Shown: one piece after another, positions 1 through 9,898 of the stretch | Layout: each line of letters opens with the position of its first letter | Numbering within the stretch: position 1 is the first letter of the stretch | Assembly (NCBI GenBank): GCA_947650365.1 | Contig: OX393549.1 | Coordinates: 15,055,297-15,119,296 of the forward strand | Direction of reading: 5' to 3' | Origin: Chamaelirium japonicum | Lineage: Eukaryota > Streptophyta > Magnoliopsida > Liliales > Melanthiaceae | Length of the DNA: 64,000 nt | The notes under the pieces: model-generated | Told to the model about the DNA's origin: nothing | Databases searched by the model: none | Seen by the model: only the letters and a program-made list of their open reading frames with translations | Program-made: the position numbers and the translations under genes

Positions 1-651
1 CAGAGCTTATTCGCTTCTTGTCATCCGACCTTTTGAACCTTCCCCCTCCCCCTCTATTTATAGGTGAAGGGGGGAGGGGAGAGATATGGGAAGATTTATT
101 TGAATCCTTTTAATATCTCTCCTATAACTATCCAAGATTTATTCTTTCATTGATGAGGGGAATAAACCTTTATTTGCTTTCCTTTTCTGGCAGAGTAGTT
201 ATGGCTCAATCATTTTTGAATTTATTTGAATCTTGCACATAAAGTCGATGTCGACTCGGCTTCGTTTCTTGTCCGTCGGATCGAGGGATCGGCGCAGATC
301 TATGCTTATGTAGACGTCATACGCAACCTCCCCCTGCGCATGGCGGTGTTTCTTTCCTTCTTCTTCTTTTCTTTCCTTTCTTTTCTTTCTTTCTTTCTTT
401 CTTTTTTTTTTCTTTTCTTGCATGGCTGGCCACCCCCTACCCGCGGGTAGGGGGCACGGTTTTCTAGAAGGGTGGCCGGGTGGGCCCTACTTGAGGAGGG
501 GCCCACCTAGCCTCTTGTTTGGGCGTGGGTCGGGTCTGGTTTGTGCCGGGTTTGCCTTCGAGTCGGGTCCGGGTCCGAGTTCGTGTCGGGTTTGCCTCCG
601 GGTCGGTGCATGCGAGTCGGGTTCGGGTTAGACACAATTTATGTGTCTACA
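1..651 (-). mobile_element. Ty3/gypsy LTR, 5' portion, cut by the window edge
   Basis: Read on the minus strand it starts TGTAGACACA at position 651 and continues with the same succession of degenerate GACCCG-type repeats, a purine-rich microsatellite (complement of 351-416) and a TATA box (complement of 52-63) found in the LTRs of element C. It is therefore the 5' end of an LTR of that subfamily. The rest of the LTR and any internal region lie left of the window. It could be a solo LTR or the 5' LTR of a full minus-strand element. Confidence 0.85.
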
Positions 652-924
652 GTGACATTACTGTATCAACTGAATTGATACTTTGCTAACCTAAATTAAT
701 ACGCCAGAATCACTCTAGCTTGGAGAGGTTCCCTGTTCGACTCCCAGTATGGACACCGTGGACCGAACGTTCCCTCAAGGTAACCGTTGCGCCTTGTTTG
801 GGCGTGCAAATCTTGGTCATTGATGTCATGTTCTTGGAATTATGGAGCTAATAAATAGCTGCTGCTGAGTGCTGCAGCCTCCCCCATTTTGATCTCCGGA
901 CCTCTTTGAGCCCTTTGCCGTAGC
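652..924. other. Host DNA upstream of RAD51C
   Basis: This unique sequence lies between the LTR ending at 651 and the MITE starting at 925. It contains no convincing ORF. If the MITE and element A are removed it joins directly to 18160-18288, so it is the original distal upstream region of RAD51C, now about 17 kb from the gene. The last eight bases (917-924, GCCGTAGC) are the left target-site duplication of the MITE. Confidence 0.7.
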
Positions 925-1033
925 TAGGGCTGGCAATTTCAGACCCGACACGGCAGACCCGACACGAAGTTAGCGGGTTTGGGTCAGGGCTAAACGGGTT
1001 CGGGTCGTAAACGGGTCGACACGATAGACCCGT
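925..1033. mobile_element. hAT-type MITE, left part (split by element A)
   Basis: It begins TAGGGCTGGCAAT. The right part ends at 18151 with ATTGCCACCCCTA, an inverted match with one mismatch. The flanking 8-bp duplications GCCGTAGC (917-924) and GCTGTAGC (18152-18159) differ at one base, as expected for a hAT-superfamily insertion of some age. The interior is rich in GACCCG/CGGGTC motifs. No transposase is present. Element A was inserted into it, so the MITE is the older of the two. Confidence 0.82.
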
Positions 1034-3412
1034 TGTAGCGCGAGAAAAAGCACGGGTCGTCTTTATTGCGCAAAACTAGATTACAAGTGTGGCCGGGACT
1101 CGGGCGGCTCGGGTGTAGCGAGTCTGGGTTGCGGCGAGTTTTGATCAGGGGATTGTGGGAAAGATCTTCTGGGGGATCCCTTTGATCCGCGTCTCCACGT
1201 GGTGTTCGTGCGAGAGCTCTGAAGGAGTTGCCCAGGACAGGGGTCTTTACAGGGAGAGGGTTTTGGAGAGGCTAAGGAATGTCCACCGTTGCTTTGTCCC
1301 TTTTGTGCTTCGCGCTTTCTCGGCTAGGGGGTTTTCGGCTTCGTTCCTCGGTCGTCGCGTCTTCCTCGTTCCTTGCTTGACCTCGGTGTCCTTGATCGTC
1401 GGTTTGCGGCGTCGATCGAGCTTTTGGCGTTGGCTTTGACTTTGGCTTTTTGGCTTTGGCTTGGCTCCGGCGTGGCTCTGGCTTTTGCTTTGCTTCGGCG
1501 CTTGCACTTGGACGTAGCTGGGAGAGACTTGCGATGCTTTCGTTCTTCCGGACTTCACGTCGTATCGGCTAGAACGTGCGGTGCTTTTGCTCGTGGCCGG
1601 CGTAGTCGCTTGGCTTTGGCACTTGCGTTGCTTTGGCGCGGGCTTTACTGGGGCTTTGCTTTGGCTTCTTGCGTTGGCTTTAGCTTCAGCATCAACTCGA
1701 TCTTCTTCTTCGAACGACGTGTGCTACTTCTTCGGTGCTTCGACGGTTTGCGTGTCGACTGGACTTCTCTTCTTCTTCTGGCTTCTTTGGCGTGATCGGA
1801 GTCGAAGAATGCTTTCAAAGATAGTGGGGGTAGCACCGATCTCCGTGCGACGGTTGTGGCGTCGGCTTTTGTTGATGAAGACGACGAGGGTAGCGACGGT
1901 CTCCGTGCGACGGTTGTAGCGTCGGCTTTTGTTGATGAAGACGACGGGGTAGCGACGCTTCAGACGATCTGCTCCAGGCTTTCTTCTTCGTGGATGGCGC
2001 AGGTGTTGGTCGAAGACGACGGGGTGATGACGCTTCGCTTCTCTCCTCCGGGCTTTGGAGCTTGATCGGGATCGAGGATTTGTTGGAGCCGACGGGGTAG
2101 TGCCGCTCCGAGCTTCTTCTCTGGCCTTTGCTTCTGGCGTCTTCGGAGTCGAAGGATCTTCTTCTCCGAGCTTTCTTCTTCGTGCACGGAGTCGAAGTCT
2201 TGATCTTCGTGTGCAAGGGTCTTCACGTTGATGAGGACTTTCAGTAAGTCGATCCCTCGGGACAGGCTTGACTGTGCCTCGTGAAGCCTTGGGTCGGTGA
2301 AGAAGCGTCTCCTCTTCTGCAGAGCTCCGGCGTTTCGTCTTCAGTCTTCGACCTCGGCCATTGTGGCGTTGGCTTCTTCTCCGAGCATATTCGGCGTAAT
2401 CGAAGTTGAAGGCTTTGTTGAAGATGACGGGTGTAGCGCCGCTTCGTTCTTCTTCCCCGGGCTTTTGAGCTTGATCGGAGTCGAAGGCTTGTTGGAGACG
2501 ACGGGGTAGTGCCGCTCCTCTTCTTCTCCGGGCTTTTGGGCTTGATCGGAGTCGAAGGCTTTGTTGAAGGTGACGGGTGTAGCGCCGCTTCTCTTCTTCT
2601 CCGGGCTTTTGGGCTTGATCGGAGTCGAAGGCTTGTTGGAGACGACGGGGTAGTGCCACTCCTCTTCTTCTCCGGGCTTTTGGGCTTGATCGGAGTCGAA
2701 GGCTTGTTGGAGACGACGGGGTAGTGCCGCTCCTCTTCTTCTCCAGGCTTTTGGGCTTGATCGGAGTCAAAGGCTTGTTGGAGACGATGGGGTAGTGCCG
2801 CTCCGATCTTCTTCTCCGGCCTTTGCTTCTAGCATCTTCAGAGTCGAAGGGTTCTTCTTCTCCGAGCTTTCTTCTTCGTGCACGGAGTCGAAGGGATGAT
2901 CTTCGTGTGCAAGGGTCTTCACGTTGATGAGGGCTTTCAGTAAGCCGATCCCGACGGGACAGGCTTGACTGTGCCTCGTGAAGCCTTGGGTCGATGAAGA
3001 AGCGTCTCCTCTTCTGCAGCGCTCCCGCGCTTCGTCTTCAGTCTTCGACCTCTTCTTCATTCCCCCACCCCCTCTATTTATAGGCAAAGGGGAGGGGAGA
3101 GAGATATGAGAACTTTTAATTTTAAATCCCTTTTGTATCTCTCTCATAATTACCCGGGATTTCTTCATCCATTGATGAGGGGAATAACATTTAGTTGTTT
3201 TCCTTTTCTGGCGGGTGCAATTATGGCTGGATTTCGCACACGAAATCGATGACGATCGGGCGCTTCTTCTTGTGCGTCGGATCGAGGGATCGGCGCAGAT
3301 CCGCGTGTGTGCAGACGTCATACGCAACCTCCCCCCGCGCATGGCGGTATTTCCTTCCTTTTCTTTCTTTTCTTTCCTTTTCTTTTCTTTCCTTTTCTTT
3401 TCTTTCCTTTTC

Positions 3413-3449
<37 letters not shown>

Positions 3450-3727
3450 TTTTCTTTCCTTGCAAGGCCGGCCGGCCCCTCATGGGGTTCGGGTCCTAGT
3501 AGGGCCGGCCCCATGTGGCTCGGGTCCTAGTAGGGGCCGGCCCCATGGGGTTCGGACCCTAGTAGGGGCCGGCCCCCCTTGAAGCATGGGGTCCGCTCCT
3601 CTTTGCTAGGTGCGAGTCGGGTCCGGGTCCGCATCGGTGCGCGCGAGTCGGGTCCGCGTGTCGGGTTTGCATCCGCGTCGGTACACGTAAGTCGGGTTCG
3701 GGTCCGAGCGAAATTCGTGTGTCTACA
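1034..3727 (-). repeat. Element A 3' LTR
   Basis: This is a near-identical direct repeat of 15106-17792, 2,694 bp long, with TG/CA termini. On the minus strand it contains a purine microsatellite (complement of 3353-3459), a TATA box (complement of 3072-3084) and then a long transcribed part. That part includes a tandem array with a period of about 72 bp (about 2440-2810), made of CTTCGACTCCGATCAAGC-type units. The ORFs that can be read through it are repeats and not genes. Confidence 0.93.
2440..2810. repeat. Tandem repeat of about 72 bp inside the element A 3' LTR
   Basis: The phrase GGGCTTTTGGGCTTGATCGG recurs at about 72-73-bp spacing (near 2533, 2606, 2678 and 2750). Each unit ends near GACGACGGGGTAGTGCC. 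The same array is present in the other LTR at about 16515-16880, so it predates the insertion. Confidence 0.85.
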
Positions 3728-3742
3728 AATGCCCCCTCAAGG
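3728..3742 (-). other. Element A polypurine tract
   Basis: Read on the minus strand, TTGAGGGGGCATT ends immediately before the 3' LTR start (TGTAGACACA). The same motif abuts the 3' LTRs of elements B (36958-36970) and C (48460-48472), which marks it as the plus-strand primer of this family. Confidence 0.85.
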
Positions 3743-3833
3743 ACGAGTGCGATGGTGAGAGCGTGTAGGGTTTGGACACGTAGGAATCGTAGAGCACTTG
3801 TCCTTGATTCCTTTTGTGGGCGGGGTTAGGAGT

Positions 3834-3843
3834 CTATTTAAGG
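3834..3843 (+). promoter_or_regulatory. Antisense TATA box just inside the 3' LTR of element A
   Basis: CTATTTAAGG lies about 100 bp inside the element from the polypurine tract, on the strand opposite to gag. The upstream block GCACTTGTCCTTGATTCC (3796-3813) is shared with the equivalent antisense strand of element C. Element B has a related TATA-like motif at the same place. It would have driven the antisense gene, which in this copy is a remnant. Confidence 0.6.
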
Positions 3844-5559
3844 ACTCCTACCCCTTTTCATCCGCCTTTGTGCTTCTTCGCGAAGGTTCCGCCGGCTTCT
3901 GAAGACCGCTGTCGGAAGAGAGCTGCTTGGGGCTGCACGCGACTTGCTCCGTCTTCCCGGTGTTGCCTCTTTCGTCGGCGGCGATGGTGCGCGATTTGGC
4001 GGTCGTTGCGAAGGCGGGCTCGAAGCGACGATGCGGCGAGGATCGAGGCGGGGAGGATGGAGGAGCGCGGCTGAGGTGCGAGTTGCCTTCGCCGCCTCTC
4101 TCTTCCTCTTTCTTCTTCTTCCCTTTTTTTTTTTTGGACCACGGGAGCTGCAGCGGCAGTGGCAGGGTCGGCCAGGGCTGCGGCGGCTGGGCACGAGGCC
4201 AGCGGCGTGCGGCGCGCAGAGCTGGGTGCCGGTGCGAGCAGTTGGCTGTGGCTCTTGCTTGTAGAGAAGACCTTCGCTATGGTTTCGATCATCTTCTTCG
4301 TTGCGGACCTCTTTTGCTCCAAAGATTGCTCGGACGTCGAAGGTGGCCGCTGTACGGAGTTCGAGTGTGGCACGAAGGCGGTTGGAGTGCGAGGACGGCC
4401 ACGGTGCATCTCGGCGGAGGACTATTGCCCCTTCTTCGGTGTGGGAGTACAATGGCGAGGCCGATTATCATAGCCGAGGTTGATGACGCAGGCGTAACGA
4501 GAGAAGGAGGCGGAGTTGTCGTGGCCGAAAGCGATGATGACGGCACAGAGAGAGGAGGTGGAGTCGTCGCGGGTCAGGTATGGCGACTCTAACTCCTCCC
4601 TTTTTTTTTCCATTGGTCTCGCCTTTTCTTTTTTCTTTTTTTTTTCTTTTTTTTTTTCTTTCCTTTTCTTCTCTTTCCTTTATTTTCTTTTTCCTTTTCT
4701 TTTCTTTCCTTTCTCTTCCTTTGGTTCTGGTCTGCGGGGACAACGGCAGCAGCGGCTCGGTGCTGCGGTGGCGGTGACGGCCCGGGTTGCGGCACGGGCT
4801 GCGGCACGCGCGGAGGGGCCCTGGCGCGGGGCGCGAGCGGGCGGCGCGTGGGCGAGCGGCGGTGGCTGCGGCACGCGCGGAGGGGCCCTGGTGCGGGGCG
4901 GCTGGGGCGTCGCGGTGGCGGGCCCGGGCGCGGGTGGTGCGAGGCCAGAGGCCGGGGCGGCAACGGCTTGGTCGGGCGCGGCGGCCAGCGGAGGTGGCGC
5001 GCGGGTGGAGTCGGGCCGGCGTCCCCGGGTCGGGCGGCGAAGGAGGGGGGCTGCAGGCCCCCCCTTTTTCTTTCTTTCTTTCCTTCCTTTTTTTTTTTTT
5101 CCTTTGGTGTCAGGTGCTGATTGGGGAGGGGGGCTCGCCCCCCCGGCTGCTGCTGCTATCCTTTTTTTTTTTTTCGGTCCGCGAAGGCTGCATGCGGCGC
5201 GGTTGTCGGAGCGGGCAGCGGCGGCGACGGCCCACAGCGCGGGCTGCAATACGCGCGGCGTGGGGGCCGGGAGCGAGTGGCGCGGAGGCCCGGCGCGGTC
5301 GCAGAAGCAACGATGGCGGTCGCCGGTGCGACGCTGAGTCGGGCGGGCCCCGATCGGGTCGGAGGTGGAACGCGGTGACAACGGCGGTGCGACTCCGAGT
5401 CAGGCGGGCCCCGATCGTGTTGGAGAAAGGACGCGGTGGTAACGGCGGCGTCTCCGGGTTGGCCGGGCGGTGGCCAGGCTTCAGGTGGCGCAGGTGGTGT
5501 GCGGACACCGTGCGGCGCAGGGGTGCCTCGAGCGACAAGGCGGTGTCAGGCTTGGAGGC

Positions 5560-7065
5560 CGGGGGCGGAAGAGTGCTGCCTGGGGTTACACGAGACTTGC
5601 TCCGTCTTCCCGGTGTCGCCTCTTTCGTCGACGGCGGCGGCGATGGTGCGCGTCGCTTGAAGACGAAGGCTTCCGTCGGCTTGGAGACGAAGGCTTCTTC
5701 GATGCTCGGAGACCGTCGGCGGAAGAGTGCTGCCTGGGGTTGCACGAGACTTGCTCCGTCTTCTCGGTGTCGCCTCTTTCGTCGACGGCGGCGCGCTTGA
5801 AGACGAAGGCTTCCGTCGGCTTGGAGACGAAGGCTTCTTCGATGCTTGGAGACCGTCGACGGAAGAATGTTGCCTGGGGTTGCATGCGACTTGCTCCGTC
5901 TTCCCGGTGTCGCCTCTTTCGTCGGCGGCGGCGGCGATGGTGCGCAGAGCTTGAAGACGAAGGCTTCCGTCGGCTTGGAGACGAAGGCTTCTTCGATGCT
6001 TGGAGACCGTTGGCGGAAGAGTGCTGCCTGGGGTTGCACGAGACTTGATCCGTCTTCTCGGTGTCGCCTCTTTCGTCGACGGCGGCGGCGAAGGTGCGCG
6101 GAGCTTGAAGACGAAGGCTTCCGTCGGCTTGGAGACGAAGGCTTCTTCGATGCTTGGAGATAGGGGTGTGCATCGGTTCGAAACCGACCTATTTAGGCAA
6201 AACCCAAACCGATCCAACCTAGGTCGGTTTTGAGAATTTGCAATCCGATCCAAACCGATTGAGACTGGAATCCAATCCAATCCAATCCAATTAAAGTCGG
6301 TTTGGATTGGATTGGATGGTCGGTTTGGGTTTGGCCCATATGCTTACTAGTTTTTTTTTTTTTTTTAATTTGGACGTAGTATCAACTTTAAAATGATTAT
6401 TTCAAAAATTATAAAATGATACTACATTACTTACCAAAATACCAAGTTATCAACAACAATACCATTATGTCCACAATATTCATATCCTTTAAATATTAAA
6501 AACTACAAAGTACAGTTTTAACAATTAAATAAAAGTTTACAACAGTTACCACTAAATTAGTAAATTATAAACCGGAGTCCGGTTCGGTTCGGTTCGGTTT
6601 AGGTCGGTTTTTAATTGATAAATCCGATAACCGATCCAATCATATCGGTTTTGAGAAATCCTGATCCAATCCGATCCGTTGAGTGTGTCGAAACCGATCA
6701 AATTCGGTCGGTTTGGTTTGGTTCGGTCGGTTTGGTCGGTTTGGTTTGGATCCTGCACACCCCTACTTGGAGACCATTTGCGGAAGAGTGCTGCCTGGGG
6801 TTGCACGAGACTTGCTCCGTCTTCTCGGTGTCGCCTCTTTCGTCGACGGCGGCGGCGATGGTGCGCGTCGCTTGAAGACGAAGGCTTCCGTCGGCTTGGA
6901 GACGAAGGCTTCTTCGATGCTTGGAGACCGTCGGCGGAAGAGTGCTGCCTAGGGTTGCACGAGACTTGCTCCGTCTTCCCGGTGTCGCCTCTTTCGTCAT
7001 CGGCGGCGGCGATGGTGCGCGGAGCTTGAAGACGAAGGCTTCCGTCGGCTTGGAGACGAAGGCTT
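5560..7065 (+). repeat. Tandem array of leader units of about 150 bp (interrupted by a MITE)
   Basis: A unit containing GAAGAGTGCTGCCTGGGG, TTGCTCCGTCTTCCCGGTG, GGCGGCGGCGATGGTGCGCG and GACGAAGGCTTC recurs starting near 5569, 5722, 5864, 6017, 6782 and 6936. The spacing is about 140-155 bp apart from the 605-bp MITE. The same unit appears once at about 3910-3990, and once in reverse complement in element C (about 48150-48300). It therefore derives from the first exon region of the antisense gene. Confidence 0.85.
6161..6765. mobile_element. hAT-type MITE (605 bp)
   Basis: The termini TAGGGGTGTGCA and TGCACACCCCTA are perfect inverted repeats. The 8-bp target duplication CTTGGAGA (6153-6160 and 6766-6773) is also perfect. 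The subterminal regions are rich in CGGTTCGGTT/AACCGACC motifs, and the centre is AT-rich without coding capacity. It sits inside one unit of the tandem leader array of element A and is younger than that array. Confidence 0.93.
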
Positions 7066-7340
7066 CTTCGATGGCTTGGAGACGAAAGCTCCTTTGGCGG
7101 CTTGAAGACGAAGGATTCTTCGACGGCTCGCGAAGACGAAAGCTTCAGTCTTGGCGGCGAAGCATTCTTCGGCGGCTTGGAGTCGAAAGATTCTTCAGCG
7201 GAGTGTTATCGTCTTCTTGGTGCGGAAGCATAATGACAACGGCACGACGAAAAGACGAAGCCGAGTGTGGTGGCGATCGCCTGGTGCGAGGATGAGTCGG
7301 AGGCGTTGAAGGCCAGGGAAGGTGGCTCCTTTTTTTTTTT

Positions 7341-8640
7341 TTTTTTTTTCCGGAATTGACTTTACCTCTCGATCGGTCTTGCACTTTTCATATCCTTGCA
7401 AGATTCGTCCCCCTGAGTACCTTCCGAAGGCTGGCTAGATTATTGATGAGGTCAACCGCGGGTTTAGAGTTACTAGCGAGGTTGCACCTTTCTGGTAGCA
7501 ATGTCAGCTTGAAGGACACCGAGATGGGCGTTCTGAAGAGGATGACGAGGCCACGAGCATCAACAAGGAGTAGACTGCTTTGGTTGTCTTTTGCTTGTCG
7601 ATCTTGAGCTTGATGACAGCTCCAGTGGTTCTTTTGGCTTTGTGGAGGTCACGAAGGCTGCGGTTGTTGTTTATGCATCCGCCATTCTTCGGGTTGCTGC
7701 TTTTGACTTCAGTGGCAGTTTCCATCCTTCAGGTGGGCCTGAGCTTTTGCATGAGCCCGGTGGATTTCAAGGCAACGATTCTTTTTTTGCGGAGCAGATG
7801 CGCACCTTCTTTGGAGGGTGGCGAGCTTCATTGCTTACGACGGTCTTTGCTGGAAGACGCTTCCTTGGGCTTAGCTGCGACTGAGGGGGAGAGACGTCAA
7901 GCATCGCTTCAGAAGCTGGAGAATGCCCGAGCGACCGAAAAGACTTCTGGAGCAGAGTTTGTGAAGCAGCGGAAAGCTGGCGACGCGTCGAGAGTTGACT
8001 GCTTCCCTACCCCTGGAATTGCAGCGCGTGTAAGCTGTTGGGAGCGAGCCACTTTGGCGCCTTAGGGACTTCGACTTGCCACACTCGTGCGTCGCTTTAG
8101 AAGCTGGAGTTTCATTTGGGGAAAGCTCGAGCGACCGAGAAGATGTCTGGAGCAGAGCTTGCGAAGCAGCGTGCATAGCTGGCGACGCGTCGGAAGCTGA
8201 CGGTTTTTCTACCTCTGGAGTTGCAGCGCGTGTAAGCTGCGGAGGGCGAGCCACTTCGGCGCCTTAAGGACTTCGACTTGCTACTCGTGCGTCGCTTTAG
8301 AAGCTGGAGTTCCATTTGGGGAAAGCTCGAGCAATCGAGAAGACGTTTGGAGTAGAGCTTGCGAAGCAGCGTGAAGAGCTGACGAATTGCCGGGAGCGGG
8401 TGGAGTGATCGAGAAGGCTGCCGGAGCGATCCTTGCGAAGCAGCGTGCATAGCTGGCGACGCGTCGGAAGTTGACGGCTTCTTTACTCCTAGAGTTGCGG
8501 CGCGTGTAAGCTGCGAAAGGCGAGCTGCTTTGATGCCTCAAGGACTTTGACTTTCTTGTCATCCTTTAGTTTGCTGACCGGATTGATGGTTATGCACTCA
8601 CTTGCCTCTGAACTGGCCTCCTGGGACGATGTTGGGATAT
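7341..8640 (+). pseudogene. Remnant of the antisense gene (last exon) in element A
   Basis: Plus-strand translation near 7730-7880 contains GGPELL...GGFQGNDSFF.EQMR. This matches GPEF...AAFQVDGSLF.AHMR in the last exon of the element B antisense gene. A further piece (about 7900-7980) reads KLENARATEKTSGAEFVKQR, matching the coiled-coil tail of B. Frames are broken by stops and shifts, and the plant-mobile-domain exon is missing altogether. From about 7905 to 8540 the coiled-coil segment is repeated in three to four units of about 195 bp. No functional product is expected. Confidence 0.65.
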
Positions 8641-8680
8641 TTCTTTTTTTTTTTTTTTTGTCTGGACTGAACCTTTGTAG

Positions 8681-8725
8681 GTTGCCTACGTACCCTACTG
8701 AGAGGGATCAAGTCGCACGTAGTTC
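8681..8725 (-). other. Conserved non-coding block between pol and antisense gene (element A copy)
   Basis: On the minus strand this reads GACTTGATCCCTCTCAGTAG followed by GGTACGTAGGCA. It is almost identical in B (about 32037-32082) and C (about 43651-43696), although the surrounding sequence has drifted. It lies just after the integrase stop codon, where the two convergent genes of the element meet. Its function is unknown. Confidence 0.75.
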
Positions 8726-8771
8726 GTTTATTCCCCTTTTTTTTTTTTTGGGCAAGGGGGGTAACCTTGCG

Positions 8772-9727
8772 CTAGGCAAAGTACCTTTTGAGAGACTTGC
8801 CACTGGTAGGCAAAGTCGCCACTGGTTCGCAGCTATCGCCCGCCTTCTTCGCTTCAATATAGTTGGAAGTAAAGATCTTCTTGACTGGAGTTTTGATGAT
8901 TGCTGGAGTTTGACTGGAGTCAATGCCCCGGCAATTTGGAAGGATTTGTTCGCCGCTTTTGCAGAGACGAGCTTGAGTCTTTGTCAGGCGATGTGGTATT
9001 GCAGCTGAGGGTAGTGAACCCATGTGTGCCATGCTTTCTTTGCTGCGGCTGGATTTGAACATCGACTCGGTGGAGTTTGCCCCTAAGTGTTTTCCGACTT
9101 GATTGCGAGTTGCTCAGAGCTGGTGCGCTCGGAAGACTCGGTTGAGCTCGAGATGTGCAACAGACCACGTAACGGTAGTGTCATCTCTTGCAAAGTGCTG
9201 AAGTTGGCCCCGAAGAATGATAACGCTGGTTCCTTTGCTGGAGGGGAAGACGATCATCCTGGTTTGCGAAGCCATTGAGGTACGAGCCGCAGGACTGAAG
9301 CAACTTGAGCAGGCAACGGAATGCATCGCATCGAGCTTGATTTGAAGTTGATGTGAATTTTCCGTCTTGGTGCTGGCGCTTCTTTGTCTTTGTGCGCTGT
9401 CTGGATGGAGGATGTCACTAGTTTTGCAAGTGGAGAGCTTTTGTCCCTCGTAGCTGCTTTGACTCCCTGAGCTCGTAGAGGTTTTGCTGGATGAGCTTCT
9501 GCAACGGGATCTTTCACTTGGTAAAACTCGGCATCAGCAAGGTGTGCTTTAGCCTTGTTGAACAGCTTGTCGTTGGCAGCGATGCTTCTCCCCATGCTTT
9601 CGATGTTAATGCCGCTTTCTTCATCGTCTTTCCGGAGCACTTGGTGAACTTCCATCATGCAGCAGGAGATCTTGAAGTTTTGACCAGCTTCAAGGAAGCA
9701 AATAGGAAAGAACTTCTGGAGTGTCAC
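8772..9727 (-). pseudogene. Element A: second, degenerate copy of the protease-linker region fused to the integrase C-terminus
   Basis: The minus-strand reading frames contain a diverged LQKFFP...SCCMMEVH motif and NKAKAHLADAEFYQVKD. They end with KKIFTSNYIEAKKAG followed shortly by GKSLKRYFA and a stop. The first motifs match the linker and post-protease region of element B. The last nine residues match the very C-terminus of B integrase (GKYLKRYYV). In B these two segments are about 3.7 kb apart and enclose RT, both RNase H domains and integrase. The protease core is also missing from this second copy. This is an internal-deletion scar in a duplicated segment. Confidence 0.75.
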
Positions 9728-9898
9728 TGGCTCTAGAAAGCTTTGCTGGAGGAGATTTTTCAGATTTACTGGTGGTACTTTGGACGTCTTTCTTCCTGGA
9801 GCTTCATTCTTTTCCTTGAAGGACTTTCTTCTGAGGAGTTTTCTTGTCGCCCGATCTTTCTCATGGTTAGCTAGGCGTGCTATCCTGTAGCTTGATCG

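Larger units (their letters stand above)
3844..7340 (+). pseudogene. Element A antisense-gene leader and first-intron region (degenerate, repeat-rich)
   Basis: This stretch follows the antisense TATA box. It holds a leader-like segment with an ATG context GGCGATGGTGCGCG (near 3979). Then come pyrimidine microsatellites (4610-4720, 5070-5100) and a very GC-rich block (4740-5560), comparable to the GC-rich blocks at 36000-36650 in B and 47130-47950 in C. From about 5560 the leader segment is tandemly repeated. Long GC-rich ORFs here occur on both strands and match nothing recognisable, so I do not call them genes. Confidence 0.5.

Noticed and set aside
700..765. A tRNA-like B-box phrase (GTTCGACTCC) upstream of RAD51C
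   Set aside because: The flanking bases do not form a T-stem, no A-box or acceptor stem is seen, and no SINE-like tail follows.
2297..3000. Arg/Ser-rich ORFs in the LTRs of A, B and C (for example 1724-2770 on the minus strand)
   Set aside because: They are readings of LTR tandem repeats and are present identically in both LTRs. No start context or domain is recognisable.
4516..5800. Long GC-rich ORFs on both strands (up to 337 codons)
   Set aside because: They lie in a GC-rich, repetitive leader/intron block, overlap each other in several frames, and contain no conserved motif.
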